From contig NZ_ALWX01000062.1 in the NCBI RefSeq assembly GCF_000297495.1, positions 1 to 32,192 on the forward strand: a stretch of 32,192 nt of DNA. Reading direction: 5' to 3'. This DNA is from Janibacter hoylei PVAS-1 (GTDB lineage Bacteria > Actinomycetota > Actinomycetes > Actinomycetales > Dermatophilaceae). The notes below the pieces were generated by a model. The model did not search any database, was not told the origin of the DNA, and saw only the letters and a program-made list of their open reading frames with translations. The translations under genes were made by a program, and so were the position numbers. Shown here piece after piece: positions 1 through 10,047 of the stretch; the stretch's first letter is position 1; every line of letters starts with the position of its first letter.

Positions 1-314
1 TCGACGAGTGCGCGCGCTCGCTCCAGCAGTCGGCGGCCGAGCTGGCCGCGACGACGGCCGGCCTGCGCGCCCTCGAGGAGGAGGCCGCGGCCGCGGGCCT
101 GCAGGTCCGCGACGGCACTGTGCACCGTGCCTGGGGCATCACGGGCGTCGCCGATGCCGGCGGCGAGGCCGCGGGCGCCGATCGGAGGGAGGAGCTGCAG
201 GGTCGGGTGCACCAGCTCGTCTCGGGGTTGGGCAGCGACCGGGCTCGGCTCGCCGCGGACTGCCGGCGCGCGGCGCACGAGCTGGCCCTGGCGGCCGCTG
301 CGCTGCGCACGTGA
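1..314 (+). CDS. C-terminal part of an unknown helical protein (5' end outside window)
   Basis: The frame starting at base 3 is open from the window edge to a TGA at 312-314, giving about 103 residues with no need for an internal start. A GTG at 120 exists but the frame continues upstream, so this is most likely the tail of a longer gene. The visible part is rich in Ala, Leu, Glu and Arg and reads as two or three amphipathic helices, with no motif I recognise. It ends 18 bases before the promoter-like hexamer of the next gene. Small helical proteins of the WXG100/ESX type look like this, but nothing specific supports that. Function unknown. Confidence 0.5.
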   Translation, partial: DECARSLQQSAAELAATTAGLRALEEEAAAAGLQVRDGTVHRAWGITGVADAGGEAAGADRREELQGRVHQLVSGLGSDRARLAADCRRAAHELALAAAALRT

Positions 315-331
315 CCACCCGCTCCGCGCGC

Positions 332-337
332 TAGCGT
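332..337 (+). promoter_or_regulatory. -10-like element TAGCGT, leaderless layout
   Basis: TAGCGT lies exactly six bases before ATG 344. Transcription would then start at or next to the start codon. This favours ATG 344 over the in-frame GTG at 338. Confidence 0.5.
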
Positions 338-343
338 GTGCCC

Positions 344-832
344 ATGAAGATCACCCGCAGCGCGACCCTGCCCGCCGGAGTCGACGAGGCCTTTGCCGTC
401 ATCCGCACCGAGGACTACCAGCTCGCCAAGGTGCGCGCGCAGGTCCCCGACGCGACGGCCACCGTCGCCGATGCTCCGGGCGGCGGGGCCAACGTGCACT
501 GCGAGCGCAGGCTGCCGACCGCGGGCATGCCCGGGCCGGTCGTCTCCATGGTCGGCGACACCCTCACGGTGTCCGAGCAGCAGCACTGGCGCCCCGCTGC
601 CGATGACGGGTCGCGCACGGCGGACCTCGAGATCTCCGTGGCAGGCGTGCCGGTCAGCCTCGTCGGCACGATCACCCTCGCCCCGGAGGCCGGCGCCTCC
701 CGGCTGTCCGTGGCCGCTGACCTCACCTGCTCGATCCCGCTCCTCGGCCGCAAGATCGAGGCGGCCAGCAAGCCGGCGATCGAGCAGTCGATCGACGACG
801 AGATCGCCGAGCTGACCACGCGCCTGTCCTGA
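344..832 (+). CDS. DUF2505 family protein
   Basis: A 162-residue protein starting MKITRSATLPAGVDEAF, which I recognise as the actinobacterial DUF2505 family (usual length about 160). The N-terminal strand and helix, followed by repeated beta segments (VSMVGDTLTVSEQQHW, ADLEISVAGVPVSLVGTI, RLSVAADLTCSIPLLG) and a C-terminal helix (KIEAASKPAIEQSIDDEIAEL), suggest a START/Bet v 1-like helix-grip fold that could hold a hydrophobic ligand; that is inference. ATG 344 is chosen because TAGCGT sits six bases upstream; GTG 338 would add two residues. The gene converges on the DUF6912 gene and shares a hairpin terminator with it. The biochemical role of the family is not established. Confidence 0.8.
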   Translation: MKITRSATLPAGVDEAFAVIRTEDYQLAKVRAQVPDATATVADAPGGGANVHCERRLPTAGMPGPVVSMVGDTLTVSEQQHWRPAADDGSRTADLEISVAGVPVSLVGTITLAPEAGASRLSVAADLTCSIPLLGRKIEAASKPAIEQSIDDEIAELTTRLS

Positions 833-862
833 CGCCCCGGCCCCTGCCGACCAGGGGGCGTC
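831..862. terminator. Hairpin between convergent genes
   Basis: GACGCCCC (831-838) pairs with GGGGCGTC (855-862); an alternative inner stem is CCCCTG/CAGGGG. It overlaps the DUF2505 stop and lies just before the DUF6912 stop, so it may terminate in both directions. No U-tract. Confidence 0.5.
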
Positions 863-868
863 CACGCG

Positions 869-1249
869 TCAGACGAGCGCGGACAGCTCCGTGACGTCGT
901 ACCAGAGCAGGTCGTCGTAGCCGGACCCGACCTCGCCGGCGCTCTCCTCGACATGGAAGGAGACGACGTCGGTGACCGGCACGTGCAGCAGCCCGGCGAG
1001 CGCGGCGTCCGTGCCACTCCCCCTCGCCTGGTCGACGTCCGCCGAGGCGATGACGCGTCGTCCGGCGCCGAGCGCACGGGCTGCGTCGAGCGCCTGGCAC
1101 ATGGCCTCGAACTCGAGGTCCTCCTCGTCCGCGGCGGGGTCGAGCGCGCGCACCTCGTCGGTGACGGCGTAGCCGGTGCGCTCCGGCAGCATCCCGTCCG
1201 CGGCGACCTGTGTCAGGTCGGACTCGAGCAGCGGCAGGTAGACCCGCAC
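869..1249 (-). CDS. DUF6912 family protein
   Basis: A 126-residue protein beginning MRVYLPLLESDLTQVAADG and ending DDLLWYDVTELSALV. The opening RVYLPL, the central acidic stretch (PAADEEDLEFEAMCQALDAA), a strand RRVIASADV and the closing LLWYDVTEL are the hallmarks I associate with DUF6912, a small actinobacterial family of unknown function. It is shorter than many members. The start is GTG 1249; the upstream acyltransferase ends at 1251, leaving one base between stop and start, so the two genes are probably co-transcribed and translationally coupled. Confidence 0.75.
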   Translation of the reverse strand: MRVYLPLLESDLTQVAADGMLPERTGYAVTDEVRALDPAADEEDLEFEAMCQALDAARALGAGRRVIASADVDQARGSGTDAALAGLLHVPVTDVVSFHVEESAGEVGSGYDDLLWYDVTELSALV

Positions 1250-1250
1250 G

Positions 1251-2678
1251 TCAGGCCCTCCGGGTGCGCCGGGCCGAGCGCAGCTCGGCGAGGGAGTCCT
1301 CGATGGCCTGCGCGAGCAGGTCGAGGTCGGCCATGGAGTCGCGGTCGCCGGTGAGCCCGTAGTAGACCCGCCCGTCGTAGGAGGTCAGGCCGATCGACAG
1401 GCCCTGACCGCGCCCGAGCGGCATGACGGGGTAGGTCTCGACGAGCTGGCTGCCCTCGACCTGCAGCTGCTGCTGGGGGCCGGGCACGTTGGTGATGACG
1501 AGGTTGGACAGGCGTCGTGACATCACGCTGCTGAGCCGGGCGCCCAGGGTGTGGAGGGTCGGTGGGGCGAAGCCGGCGATCGACGCGAGGGAGGTCGCGC
1601 CCATGCCCTCTGCCGATGCCGACTCGATCTGCTGACGCATGGCGAAGGCGATCTGGTGCAGTCGCATCGACGGGGTGTTTTCCCCGATCGGCAGGTCGAT
1701 GAAGCAGGCGGTCATCGCGGCGTCCGTCAGCGGGTCACCGGAGCCGTCGACGATGCTCACCGGCACCATGACCCGCAGCGTCGACGCGCTCGTCACCGGG
1801 AGGCCACGGGTCTGCATCCACGTGCGCAGCGCCCCGGTGACCGTCGCGAGGATGACGTCGTTGATCGTCACGTCGTCGACGTACTTGCCGCGGGTCAGCC
1901 GCGACCGGATCTGGCGGTAGTCGTCGAGGTCGGTGTCGACCATGACGTAGCGGCGGGCGGCGCCGACGTGGGCGTTGAGGGGAGAGTCGGGTGCTGGCCG
2001 GGTACCGACCTTCGCCAGGGTCGAGACGACCCGAACGGCCGTCTCGGAGGCGCGCCGGCCGGTCGCCGAGATGTCCCGCAGCCCGGCGCCGACGGTGGTG
2101 ACGACGCGCGCCGGGTTGAGCAAGGAGCCGAGCATGGCGTCGGTGAGCAGCCGGAGGCTGGAGGGCTCCGGCCGCGGGGCGACCGTGCTGTCGTCGGCGG
2201 GCACCGCGGCGGGGTCCATGAGCAGGTGGGCCAGATCGACGGCGTGGATGCCGTCGACCATGGCCTGGTGTGCCTTGGTGACGACGGCGAAGCGCCCACC
2301 CTCCAGGCCCTCGACGAAGTACGCCTCCCACAGGGGGCGGTCCCGGTCGAGCGGACGAGCCATGATGCGGGCGACGAAGTCCTCGAGGTCCGACCGCGCC
2401 CCGGGCGTGGGCAGCGCCGACCGGCGCACGTGGTAGGCAAGGTCGAACTGCGCGTCGTCGACCCACACCGGGTTGTCCAGCCGCCCGGGCACCTCGCGGA
2501 TGCGCTGCCGGTAGCGCCCGTGGCGCGCGACGCGGTCGCCCACCACCGAGACGAAGCGGTCGTAGTCGAAGCCCTCTGCCGGCGGGTCGAAGACCATGAC
2601 CGAGCCGACGTGCATGGGCAGGGTCGGCTCCTCGACGTAGAGGAAGGCCGCGTCCAGGTTGCCGAGTCTGTTCACCAC
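1251..2678 (-). CDS. WS/DGAT-family acyltransferase (wax ester synthase / diacylglycerol acyltransferase)
   Basis: A 475-residue protein of the bacterial wax ester/triacylglycerol synthase family, which moves acyl groups from acyl-CoA to fatty alcohols or diacylglycerol to build storage lipid. Evidence: the N-terminal LDAAFLYVEEPTLPMHVGS, the acyltransferase motif region FAVVTKAHQAMVDGIHAVD (about residues 130-148), and the C-terminal ITNVPGP, all standard family landmarks. In the HHxxxDG catalytic motif the second His, the usual general base, is Gln (H137-Q138...D142-G143). I recall this HQ variant in other actinobacterial members, so activity or substrate is uncertain. Two tandem GTG codons (2678, 2675) could start the gene; CACGAT lies six bases before 2678, favouring it. 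DUF6912 follows one base after the stop. Confidence 0.85.
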   Translation of the reverse strand: MVNRLGNLDAAFLYVEEPTLPMHVGSVMVFDPPAEGFDYDRFVSVVGDRVARHGRYRQRIREVPGRLDNPVWVDDAQFDLAYHVRRSALPTPGARSDLEDFVARIMARPLDRDRPLWEAYFVEGLEGGRFAVVTKAHQAMVDGIHAVDLAHLLMDPAAVPADDSTVAPRPEPSSLRLLTDAMLGSLLNPARVVTTVGAGLRDISATGRRASETAVRVVSTLAKVGTRPAPDSPLNAHVGAARRYVMVDTDLDDYRQIRSRLTRGKYVDDVTINDVILATVTGALRTWMQTRGLPVTSASTLRVMVPVSIVDGSGDPLTDAAMTACFIDLPIGENTPSMRLHQIAFAMRQQIESASAEGMGATSLASIAGFAPPTLHTLGARLSSVMSRRLSNLVITNVPGPQQQLQVEGSQLVETYPVMPLGRGQGLSIGLTSYDGRVYYGLTGDRDSMADLDLLAQAIEDSLAELRSARRTRRA

Positions 2679-2684
2679 GAGGTC

Positions 2685-2690
2685 ATCGTG
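2685..2690 (-). promoter_or_regulatory. -10-like element CACGAT before the WS/DGAT gene
   Basis: CACGAT on the minus strand is six bases from GTG 2678. It is the weakest of the leaderless candidates because the first base is C. Confidence 0.3.
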
Positions 2691-2739
2691 GCACGACCCG
2701 GCGAAGGGAGCACCCCTGCCGGCGCTGTGATGACGACCG

Positions 2740-4048
2740 TCACGATGAGCGACGTCGCAGCAGACGCCGACCGCCTGCACGTCGCTCCTGCGGCACGGGT
2801 GCGCCGGCGATCCGGCTGGCCAGGTTGGCGATCGCCGACCGCAGCGGGCTGTCCGGTGCACACTCCGCCAGGGTCTGCCCGGCCAGGACCGCCTTGTCGG
2901 TCGCGGCAGGATCGTCGGGCAGGAAGGTGATGGACTCGAGGCCGGCGAACCGGGCGAGCGACTCGGCGACCCGGCGTTCCGGGTCGGGCCCGACCGACGA
3001 CGCGCGCAGCCGGTTGACCACCGGCCGGGGCGTCGGCGAGGGGACCTGCCCCACGGTCTGCGCGGCGCGCACCATGCGCTGCAGGCCGATGGGGTCCGCC
3101 GCCCCGACGAGGAGGAGGTCATCCGCCTCGGCCAGACCGGTCAGCGTCGCCGCGTTGCGACGGGGGGGCCAGCGTGTCGTAGCTGAGCTCCTCGTCGTCC
3201 TCGATGGCGAAGCCGAGGTCGAGCACGACGAAGGGGGCGAGCGAGCGCGCCAGCTCGATGATCTGCTGCACGGCGGCGGGTCGCACCTCGGTCCAGCGGC
3301 TGGGGGTGGGCAGGCCGGTGAGGACGCGGAAGCGGGGTGCGACCTCGAGGGCCAGCCGCGCCAGGGCGTGCAGGTCGAGCGTGCCGAGCTCTGAGGCCCG
3401 CGCTGCCGCGGCCAGCCCCGGCGCCTCGTCCAGGACGCTCAGCAGCTGCGCCGTCGCGGCACCGTAGGTGTCGAGGTCGAGCAGGACTGCGGCTCCTCCC
3501 GCCATCGCGATCTCGCTCGCGAGGTTGGCGGCCAGGGTCGTGCGCCCCGGCGCCCCGGTGGGACCCCAGACGGCGACGACCCGACCGCGCGTCGGTGCGA
3601 CCGGCGGTGGCGGCGTGGCCTCGGTGACGGGCTCGATCGGTGCGGTCGGCGGGTCCTCGTCGCCCCAGAGCACCTCCGTGCCGAAGGGGACCGCCCCCGT
3701 CGACGCAGCCGTGAGCACGTCGAGCAGGTCGGTCGCCGGCGTGCCGACGTGCACGTGGCGACCGATGCCGAGCTGGCGCAGCCGACGCTCCTGCGCCTCG
3801 TCCCCGTCGGCACTCGCGCCGACGACGAGCACCCCGTGCGCCGCGAGGTGGGTGAGCGCATCCCGGTCGAGGCCACGCAGGTCGGCGGAGACCAGTGCCA
3901 CGTCGCCCAGCCCGGCCGCTGCCGCTGCGAGCAGGTCGGCGAGGTCGACGCAGCGGCGCCCGACGGTGATGCCCGGCAGCCGGTCGACGACCTCGACCAT
4001 GCGCCCCTCCCAGCCGTGGTCGAGCGCGGTGAGCACGACAGCGGCCAT
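2740..4048 (-). CDS. ParA/CpaE-like P-loop ATPase, frame broken at a C7 run
   Basis: Two frames join into one protein of about 435 residues if one C is removed from the seven-C run at 3162-3168. Upstream of it the frame reads receiver-like residues 1-120, then VWGPTGAPGRTTLAANLASEIA (Walker A-like, about residue 160) and FVVLDLGFAIED (Walker B-like). Downstream, RRNAATLTGLAEADDLLLV and MVRAAQTVGQV continue the ATPase fold to a TGA at 2740. As given, the first frame stops early at 3119. The deviant Walker A lacks the ParA signature Lys and has Arg where the P-loop Lys is expected (GAPGRTT). Such proteins resemble CpaE/TadZ, which place Tad pili. ATG 4048 shares its A with the stop of the upstream SAF gene (TGATG), so the two are coupled. 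The break is probably a sequence error. Confidence 0.75.
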
Positions 4049-4722
4049 CAGTCCTGCTTCTCCGGGCTGCCCGCCTCGACGACGAGCTTGATCGGGCGCT
4101 TCGAGTCGTCGAGGGAGAGGATCTGCGGCACCTGGTCCTTGGGGATGACGAGGATGGCCGCCGCGGTCGACCCAGAGCTGATGACCCCACCCGAGCTCTT
4201 CGGGAGGGAGTGCACGGGCACTCCCTCGGCGACGACCTCGTAGGGGGTGTCCTCGTCGGTGCGACGGCCGTCCTCATCACGCTCCGGTGCGGCCGGCGCG
4301 AGCACGGTCACCGTCGAGCCCTTCGTCAGGTTGCTGAGCGAGACGGGGTCGACCCGCACCGGCACGCGCTGCACGTCGAGGTCGGCGGCGTTGACGACCG
4401 CCGCGCGCGGCAGCAGCTCGCCGGGGCCGAGAGCACGGTCGACGACCGCGCCCACCGGGATCTGCTGGCTCGTGGGGATGTAGCCGGACGAGGCGTCACC
4501 CAGCTGGACGTCGACCCGCTGGAGGTCCCCCTCCTCGATCGGCTCCCCCGGAGTGAGCGTCGTGCTGGCGGCCCAGACGCCGATGCGATCGTCCGCCGCC
4601 CGGAAGGCCAGGGCCCCGATGACGACGGACAGCAGGACGAGCAGGACGCCGATGATCAGGCGCGCGTCCTTCCACGACGGCTTGGTCAGCCGCCGGGCGG
4701 ACGGGGTGGGCAGAGTGGTCAC
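4048..4722 (-). CDS. SAF-domain membrane protein (CpaB/RcpC-like)
   Basis: A 224-residue protein with one N-terminal transmembrane helix (DARLIIGVLLVLLSVVIGAL, about residues 14-33) followed by a secreted SAF-type domain: VWAASTTLTPGEPIEEGDLQ, the PVGAVVDRALGPGELLPRAAV segment, and a C-terminal beta domain ending LVVEAGSPEKQD. SAF domains of this topology occur in CpaB/RcpC proteins of Tad pili and in flagellar FlgA. GTG 4722 is chosen because AGGAG lies five bases upstream; an in-frame GTG at about 4764 is the alternative. Its stop overlaps the start of the ParA-like gene. No pilin, TadA/CpaF ATPase or TadB/C gene is present here, so its pilus role is only by analogy. Confidence 0.75.
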   Translation of the reverse strand: MTTLPTPSARRLTKPSWKDARLIIGVLLVLLSVVIGALAFRAADDRIGVWAASTTLTPGEPIEEGDLQRVDVQLGDASSGYIPTSQQIPVGAVVDRALGPGELLPRAAVVNAADLDVQRVPVRVDPVSLSNLTKGSTVTVLAPAAPERDEDGRRTDEDTPYEVVAEGVPVHSLPKSSGGVISSGSTAAAILVIPKDQVPQILSLDDSKRPIKLVVEAGSPEKQD

Positions 4723-4840
4723 GGCGCTCCTGACGTGTCGACGGCGCTCTCGCAGACGATCATGCACGGAGGTAGCCCCCTTCGCCCGTCGACCGTCCAC
4801 AGGCTCCGTCCCGCCGGTCGGTGAGGAGACGGCCCGGTGG

Positions 4841-4846
4841 CAGACT
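4841..4846 (+). promoter_or_regulatory. -10-like element CAGACT, leaderless layout
   Basis: CAGACT lies six bases before ATG 4853 of the HTH gene, within the divergent region shared with the SAF gene. Confidence 0.45.
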
Positions 4847-4852
4847 GGTCCC

Positions 4853-5068
4853 ATGGCCCGCAGATTCGTCCCGCTCACCGAGGTCGCCGAGGTCCTCGGC
4901 GTCTCGGCTGCGCAGACCTATGCGCTCGTCCGCAGCGGTGAGCTGCCCGCGATCAAGGTGGGCGGCCGTGGTCAGTGGCGCGTCGAGGTGGCCGAGCTCG
5001 ACGCCTACATCGAGCGGATGTACGCGCAGACGCGCGAGTTCGTCCAGCGCGGGGGCACCGAGGGCTGA
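4853..5068 (+). CDS. Excisionase-family / BldC-like helix-turn-helix DNA-binding protein
   Basis: A 71-residue single-domain protein with a MerR-type winged helix-turn-helix: FVPLTEVAEVLGVSAAQTYALVRSGELPAIKVGG, then the wing GRGQWRVEVAELDAYIERMYAQ. This is the HTH_17 (excisionase-like) arrangement also used by BldC, a class whose members can bind head-to-tail on direct repeats. ATG 4853 is supported by CAGACT six bases upstream; the frame is open further upstream but that part reads as shadow sequence. It is divergent from the SAF/ParA pair and its stop is seven bases from the convergent gene at 5076, so it is a monocistronic regulator. Likely targets are the divergent SAF operon or the repeat tract at 5690-5719; both are inference. 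Confidence 0.85.
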   Translation: MARRFVPLTEVAEVLGVSAAQTYALVRSGELPAIKVGGRGQWRVEVAELDAYIERMYAQTREFVQRGGTEG

Positions 5069-5075
5069 GCGCCGC

Positions 5076-5615
5076 TCACGCCGAGGCGACGAGCGCGACG
5101 GCGGCGAAGGGGACGACCCGCTCGCCGGTGACGTTGTGCGGGCGCCGCGGCGCATCGAGCGGGTGCTCGGCGATGCCGAAGGCATCGGCCCCCACCCTGT
5201 CGATCGTCCCGTGCACGAGGCCGCCGTCGACGTCCGTGACCGCCACGGCCCGACGGTCGCGGCTGATCCCCCGCAGCGCTGACCCCAACCCGAAGCGGCG
5301 GGCCCGGGTGTCGTCCCGCGGCCGGCCCAGGCCCGAGACCCCGAGCACCGCCGGGGTCGGCACGACGAGCTGACGGCCCGTCTCCTCGACGACGAGCAGC
5401 CACCCGTCACCGCAGTCCTCGAGGACCCCACGAGCCGTCACACCACCGCGCACCCGCACGACGACCCGGGACCCGACGGCACCGGCGAGCTGCTCCCCCA
5501 GCGTGATCTTCGACCGCTCCGTGCGGGTCCGCTCGGCCACCTCGGCGTCGAGCTCGAGGCGGGTCTGGGCAGCGAGCTGTGCCTCGAGGTCGTCGAAGAG
5601 CCGGTCCCAGCGCAT
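5076..5615 (-). CDS. Conserved actinobacterial protein of unknown function
   Basis: A 179-residue protein. The N-terminal third is a charged helix (RLFDDLEAQLAAQTRLELDAEVAERTRTERSKIT), consistent with a coiled coil. The rest is a run of short strands (GSRVVVRVRGGVTARGVLEDCGDGWLLVVEETGRQLVV...; AVAVTDVDGGLVHGTIDRVGADAFGIAEH) that looks like two small beta-barrels, perhaps Sm/SH3-like. I have seen similar unannotated proteins in actinobacteria but know of no function. ATG 5615 is supported by TAGATT six bases upstream, a leaderless layout. It faces the membrane/LysM operon across a 113-bp divergent region containing phased repeats. Confidence 0.75.
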   Translation of the reverse strand: MRWDRLFDDLEAQLAAQTRLELDAEVAERTRTERSKITLGEQLAGAVGSRVVVRVRGGVTARGVLEDCGDGWLLVVEETGRQLVVPTPAVLGVSGLGRPRDDTRARRFGLGSALRGISRDRRAVAVTDVDGGLVHGTIDRVGADAFGIAEHPLDAPRRPHNVTGERVVPFAAVALVASA

Positions 5616-5621
5616 GGACCC

Positions 5622-5627
5622 AATCTA
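5622..5627 (-). promoter_or_regulatory. -10-like element TAGATT, leaderless layout
   Basis: TAGATT is six bases from ATG 5615 on the minus strand. Confidence 0.5.
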
Positions 5628-5689
5628 GGCCGCCCGCCGACGAGATGACCGCCACCGGTTGCCACCACGCGAATTGCATGCTTTGCTGT

Positions 5690-5719
5690 CAAACACCAGC
5701 AAACGACATCAAACGACAT
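5690..5719 (+). repeat. Three 10-bp direct repeats in a divergent promoter region
   Basis: CAAACACCAG (5690-5699), CAAACGACAT (5700-5709) and CAAACGACAT (5710-5719) follow one another with an exact 10-bp period, one turn of B-DNA. The tract is AT-richer than its surroundings and lies 9 bp before the start of the 5729 gene, after TTGCATGCTTTGCTG. A further related decamer, GAATGACATC, sits in phase at 5731-5740. This looks like a binding array for a protein that polymerises along one DNA face. Confidence 0.75.
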
Positions 5720-5728
5720 GGATCGACG

Positions 5729-6013
5729 ATGAATGACATCGACGCGATGAAGCGCATCCCGGCCGTGGTCCTGACGACCACCGGTCTGCTCGGCGGGCTC
5801 GCCCTGGCGTCGGCCACCGCGGCGGGCGCCCACCGCCTGCTCCGTGAGGCCGCGGCCCCGGGCGGACCTCCCGACGCCGCCGTCGCCGGGCTGGCCGCCC
5901 TCGCCGTCGTGCTCATCGCCACGTGGGCGACCCTCGCGCTCGCGCTCGCCCTCGTCGCCCACCTCCCCGGCGCCGTCGGTGCCCGCCGCCCCGTCGGGCC
6001 CACGAGCGGGTGA
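5729..6013 (+). CDS. Small membrane protein, first gene of the LysM operon
   Basis: A 94-residue protein with two hydrophobic segments: IPAVVLTTTGLLGGLALASATAAGA (about residues 10-34) and AAVAGLAALAVVLIATWATLALALALVAHL (about 50-79), separated by a short polar loop. No family recognised. ATG 5729 is used; an in-frame ATG at 5747 is almost as good, and neither has a clear Shine-Dalgarno sequence. The stop TGA (6011-6013) overlaps the GTG start of the LysM gene (6010), so the products are made together. It lies directly after the 10-bp repeats, which probably control it. Confidence 0.7.
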   Translation: MNDIDAMKRIPAVVLTTTGLLGGLALASATAAGAHRLLREAAAPGGPPDAAVAGLAALAVVLIATWATLALALALVAHLPGAVGARRPVGPTSG

Positions 6014-6622
6014 CGCCCGCCGTCGTGCGCCGCTGGGCCGCCGTCGCCCTCGGCGCATCGCTCACCGCCTCCGTGCTCCCCCGGGACCGCCGTCGCGGCC
6101 AGCCTCCGCGGACCCGGATGGTCGGCCGCCTCGACCGGCACGCCCACGCCGGGATCGACCGGCGGTGCGACGAGCAGTCCGACGAGCGGCTCGTCCGGCG
6201 CGCCCGAGCCCGGATGGAGCTCGCTCCCTTCGCCCGCCGCCCCCTCACCCACGGCGACCGCGACCACGGCCCCGTCACCCACGGCGACTGCCACCACGGC
6301 GCCGCACGGGCCCGGCTGGACGCCACGACGGCCGCCGGCCCGTCAGCGCATCGCCCCGGACCTGCTCGTCGGACGCGACCGCACGGCAGCGAGCGCCGAG
6401 GTCGTGGTCCGGCGGGGCGACAGCCTGTGGTCCATCGTGCGCGCCCAACTCGGCCCCGGAGCGACCGACGCCGAGATCGCCGACGCCTGGCCCCGGTGGC
6501 ACGCCGCCAACGCGCGACGCGTCGGGCCAGACCCCCACCTGCTGCTGCCCGGGACGCGACTCGTCCCGCCCACCGACCGACACGAGCCGGGTACCAGCCC
6601 GACGACGAAGGGGACGCCATGA
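6010..6622 (+). CDS. Secreted LysM-domain protein, frame broken at a C5 run
   Basis: Removing one C from the run at 6078-6082 joins a signal peptide-like start (VRRWAAVALGASLTASVLP) to the frame that reads GTAVAASLRGPGW, a Pro/Thr/Ala/Ser-rich linker, and a C-terminal LysM domain (VVVRRGDSLWSIVRAQLGP ... ADAWPRWHAANARRVG ... LLLPGTRLVPP). The joined product is about 203 residues. LysM binds peptidoglycan. The reconstruction is supported at both ends: GTG 6010 overlaps the previous stop (GTGA) and the TGA at 6620-6622 overlaps the next start (ATGA). The linker has a 30-bp tandem repeat. As given, the LysM frame has no start codon, so the break is most likely a sequence error. Confidence 0.75.
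6245..6304 (+). repeat. Two-copy 30-bp in-frame tandem repeat
   Basis: Copies at 6245-6274 and 6275-6304 both begin TCACCCACGGCGAC and differ at a few bases. They encode repeated PSPTATATTA units in the linker of the LysM protein, so copy number changes would only alter linker length. Confidence 0.8.
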
Positions 6623-7143
6623 CCACCACCACACTGCGGGTGCTGCCGGCCCCGCGTCACACGCCCGTCGGGATCCCGCTCCCGACCCACGACCAGGGCC
6701 GCGACGAGCAACTCGCCCAGCCGACCCCCTACGTGCAGGACGCCCTCGCCGTCGACTTCGCCGCGGCCAGCGACGAGCAGATCTTCGGCCCGCAGCCGAC
6801 CCGGACCTGCGACCTGCCCGACGCCCGCCAGTGGGCCGCGCACATCGCCCAAGGCGTCGTCGAGGTCATGCACGGCGTGCGCCCGCCGAGTCAGGTCATG
6901 CGATGGACCAGCCCGGAGGTGTACGCCGTCGTGGCTCGCCGCGGCTCCCGCGCCGCACGCCGACGTGACCAGCGCAGCTCGGCACACCGCACGCGAGTGG
7001 TCTCGGTCCACCTGTGCGAGCCCGCCACCGACGTCGTCGAGGCATCGGTCGTGCTCGTCGACGGGGCGCGCGTTCGAGCCCTCGCGCTCCGCCTGGCCGG
7101 CCGCGACGGCAGGTGGGTCGTCGAGGCTCTCCAGGTCGGGTGA
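6619..7143 (+). CDS. Rv3235 family protein (DUF6459)
   Basis: A 174-residue protein whose C-terminal half (ARQWAAHIAQGVVEVMHGVRPPSQVMRWTSPEVYAVVARR ... VSVHLCEPATDVVEASVVLVDGARVRALALRLAGRDGRWVVEALQVG) matches the Rv3235/DUF6459 family, found next to secA in many actinobacteria. The N-terminal 60 residues are polar and probably disordered. ATG 6619 overlaps the LysM stop and has AAGGGG five bases upstream. Its stop is only nine bases from the convergent secA stop. The SecA-C-like alpha/beta shape and constant location next to secA hint at an export or envelope role, but function is unknown. Confidence 0.85.
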   Translation: MTTTTLRVLPAPRHTPVGIPLPTHDQGRDEQLAQPTPYVQDALAVDFAAASDEQIFGPQPTRTCDLPDARQWAAHIAQGVVEVMHGVRPPSQVMRWTSPEVYAVVARRGSRAARRRDQRSSAHRTRVVSVHLCEPATDVVEASVVLVDGARVRALALRLAGRDGRWVVEALQVG

Positions 7144-7152
7144 CCGGCCGGG

Positions 7153-9933
<2,781 letters not shown>

Positions 9934-9999
9934 GAACTTCACTCCTGACATGGTCCATCCGGGCACGACAGGTCGCCGCGACCGGCAGGGTCATCCCAC

Positions 10000-10005
10000 A
10001 GGCTA
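10000..10005 (-). promoter_or_regulatory. Possible secA -10 element TAGCCT
   Basis: TAGCCT on the minus strand would start transcription near 9993, leaving about a 60-base leader with a Shine-Dalgarno before GTG 9933. A short hairpin GGTCG/CGACC (9971-9983) lies in that leader. No convincing -35. Confidence 0.3.
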
Positions 10006-10047
10006 ATCGTTTGCCGGGCCGGTGACCGACCGGGCACTGTGACCCGG

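Noticed and set aside
5700..5719. CRISPR-like or mobile repeat
   Set aside because: Units are only 10 bp, adjacent and without spacers; they fit an operator array.
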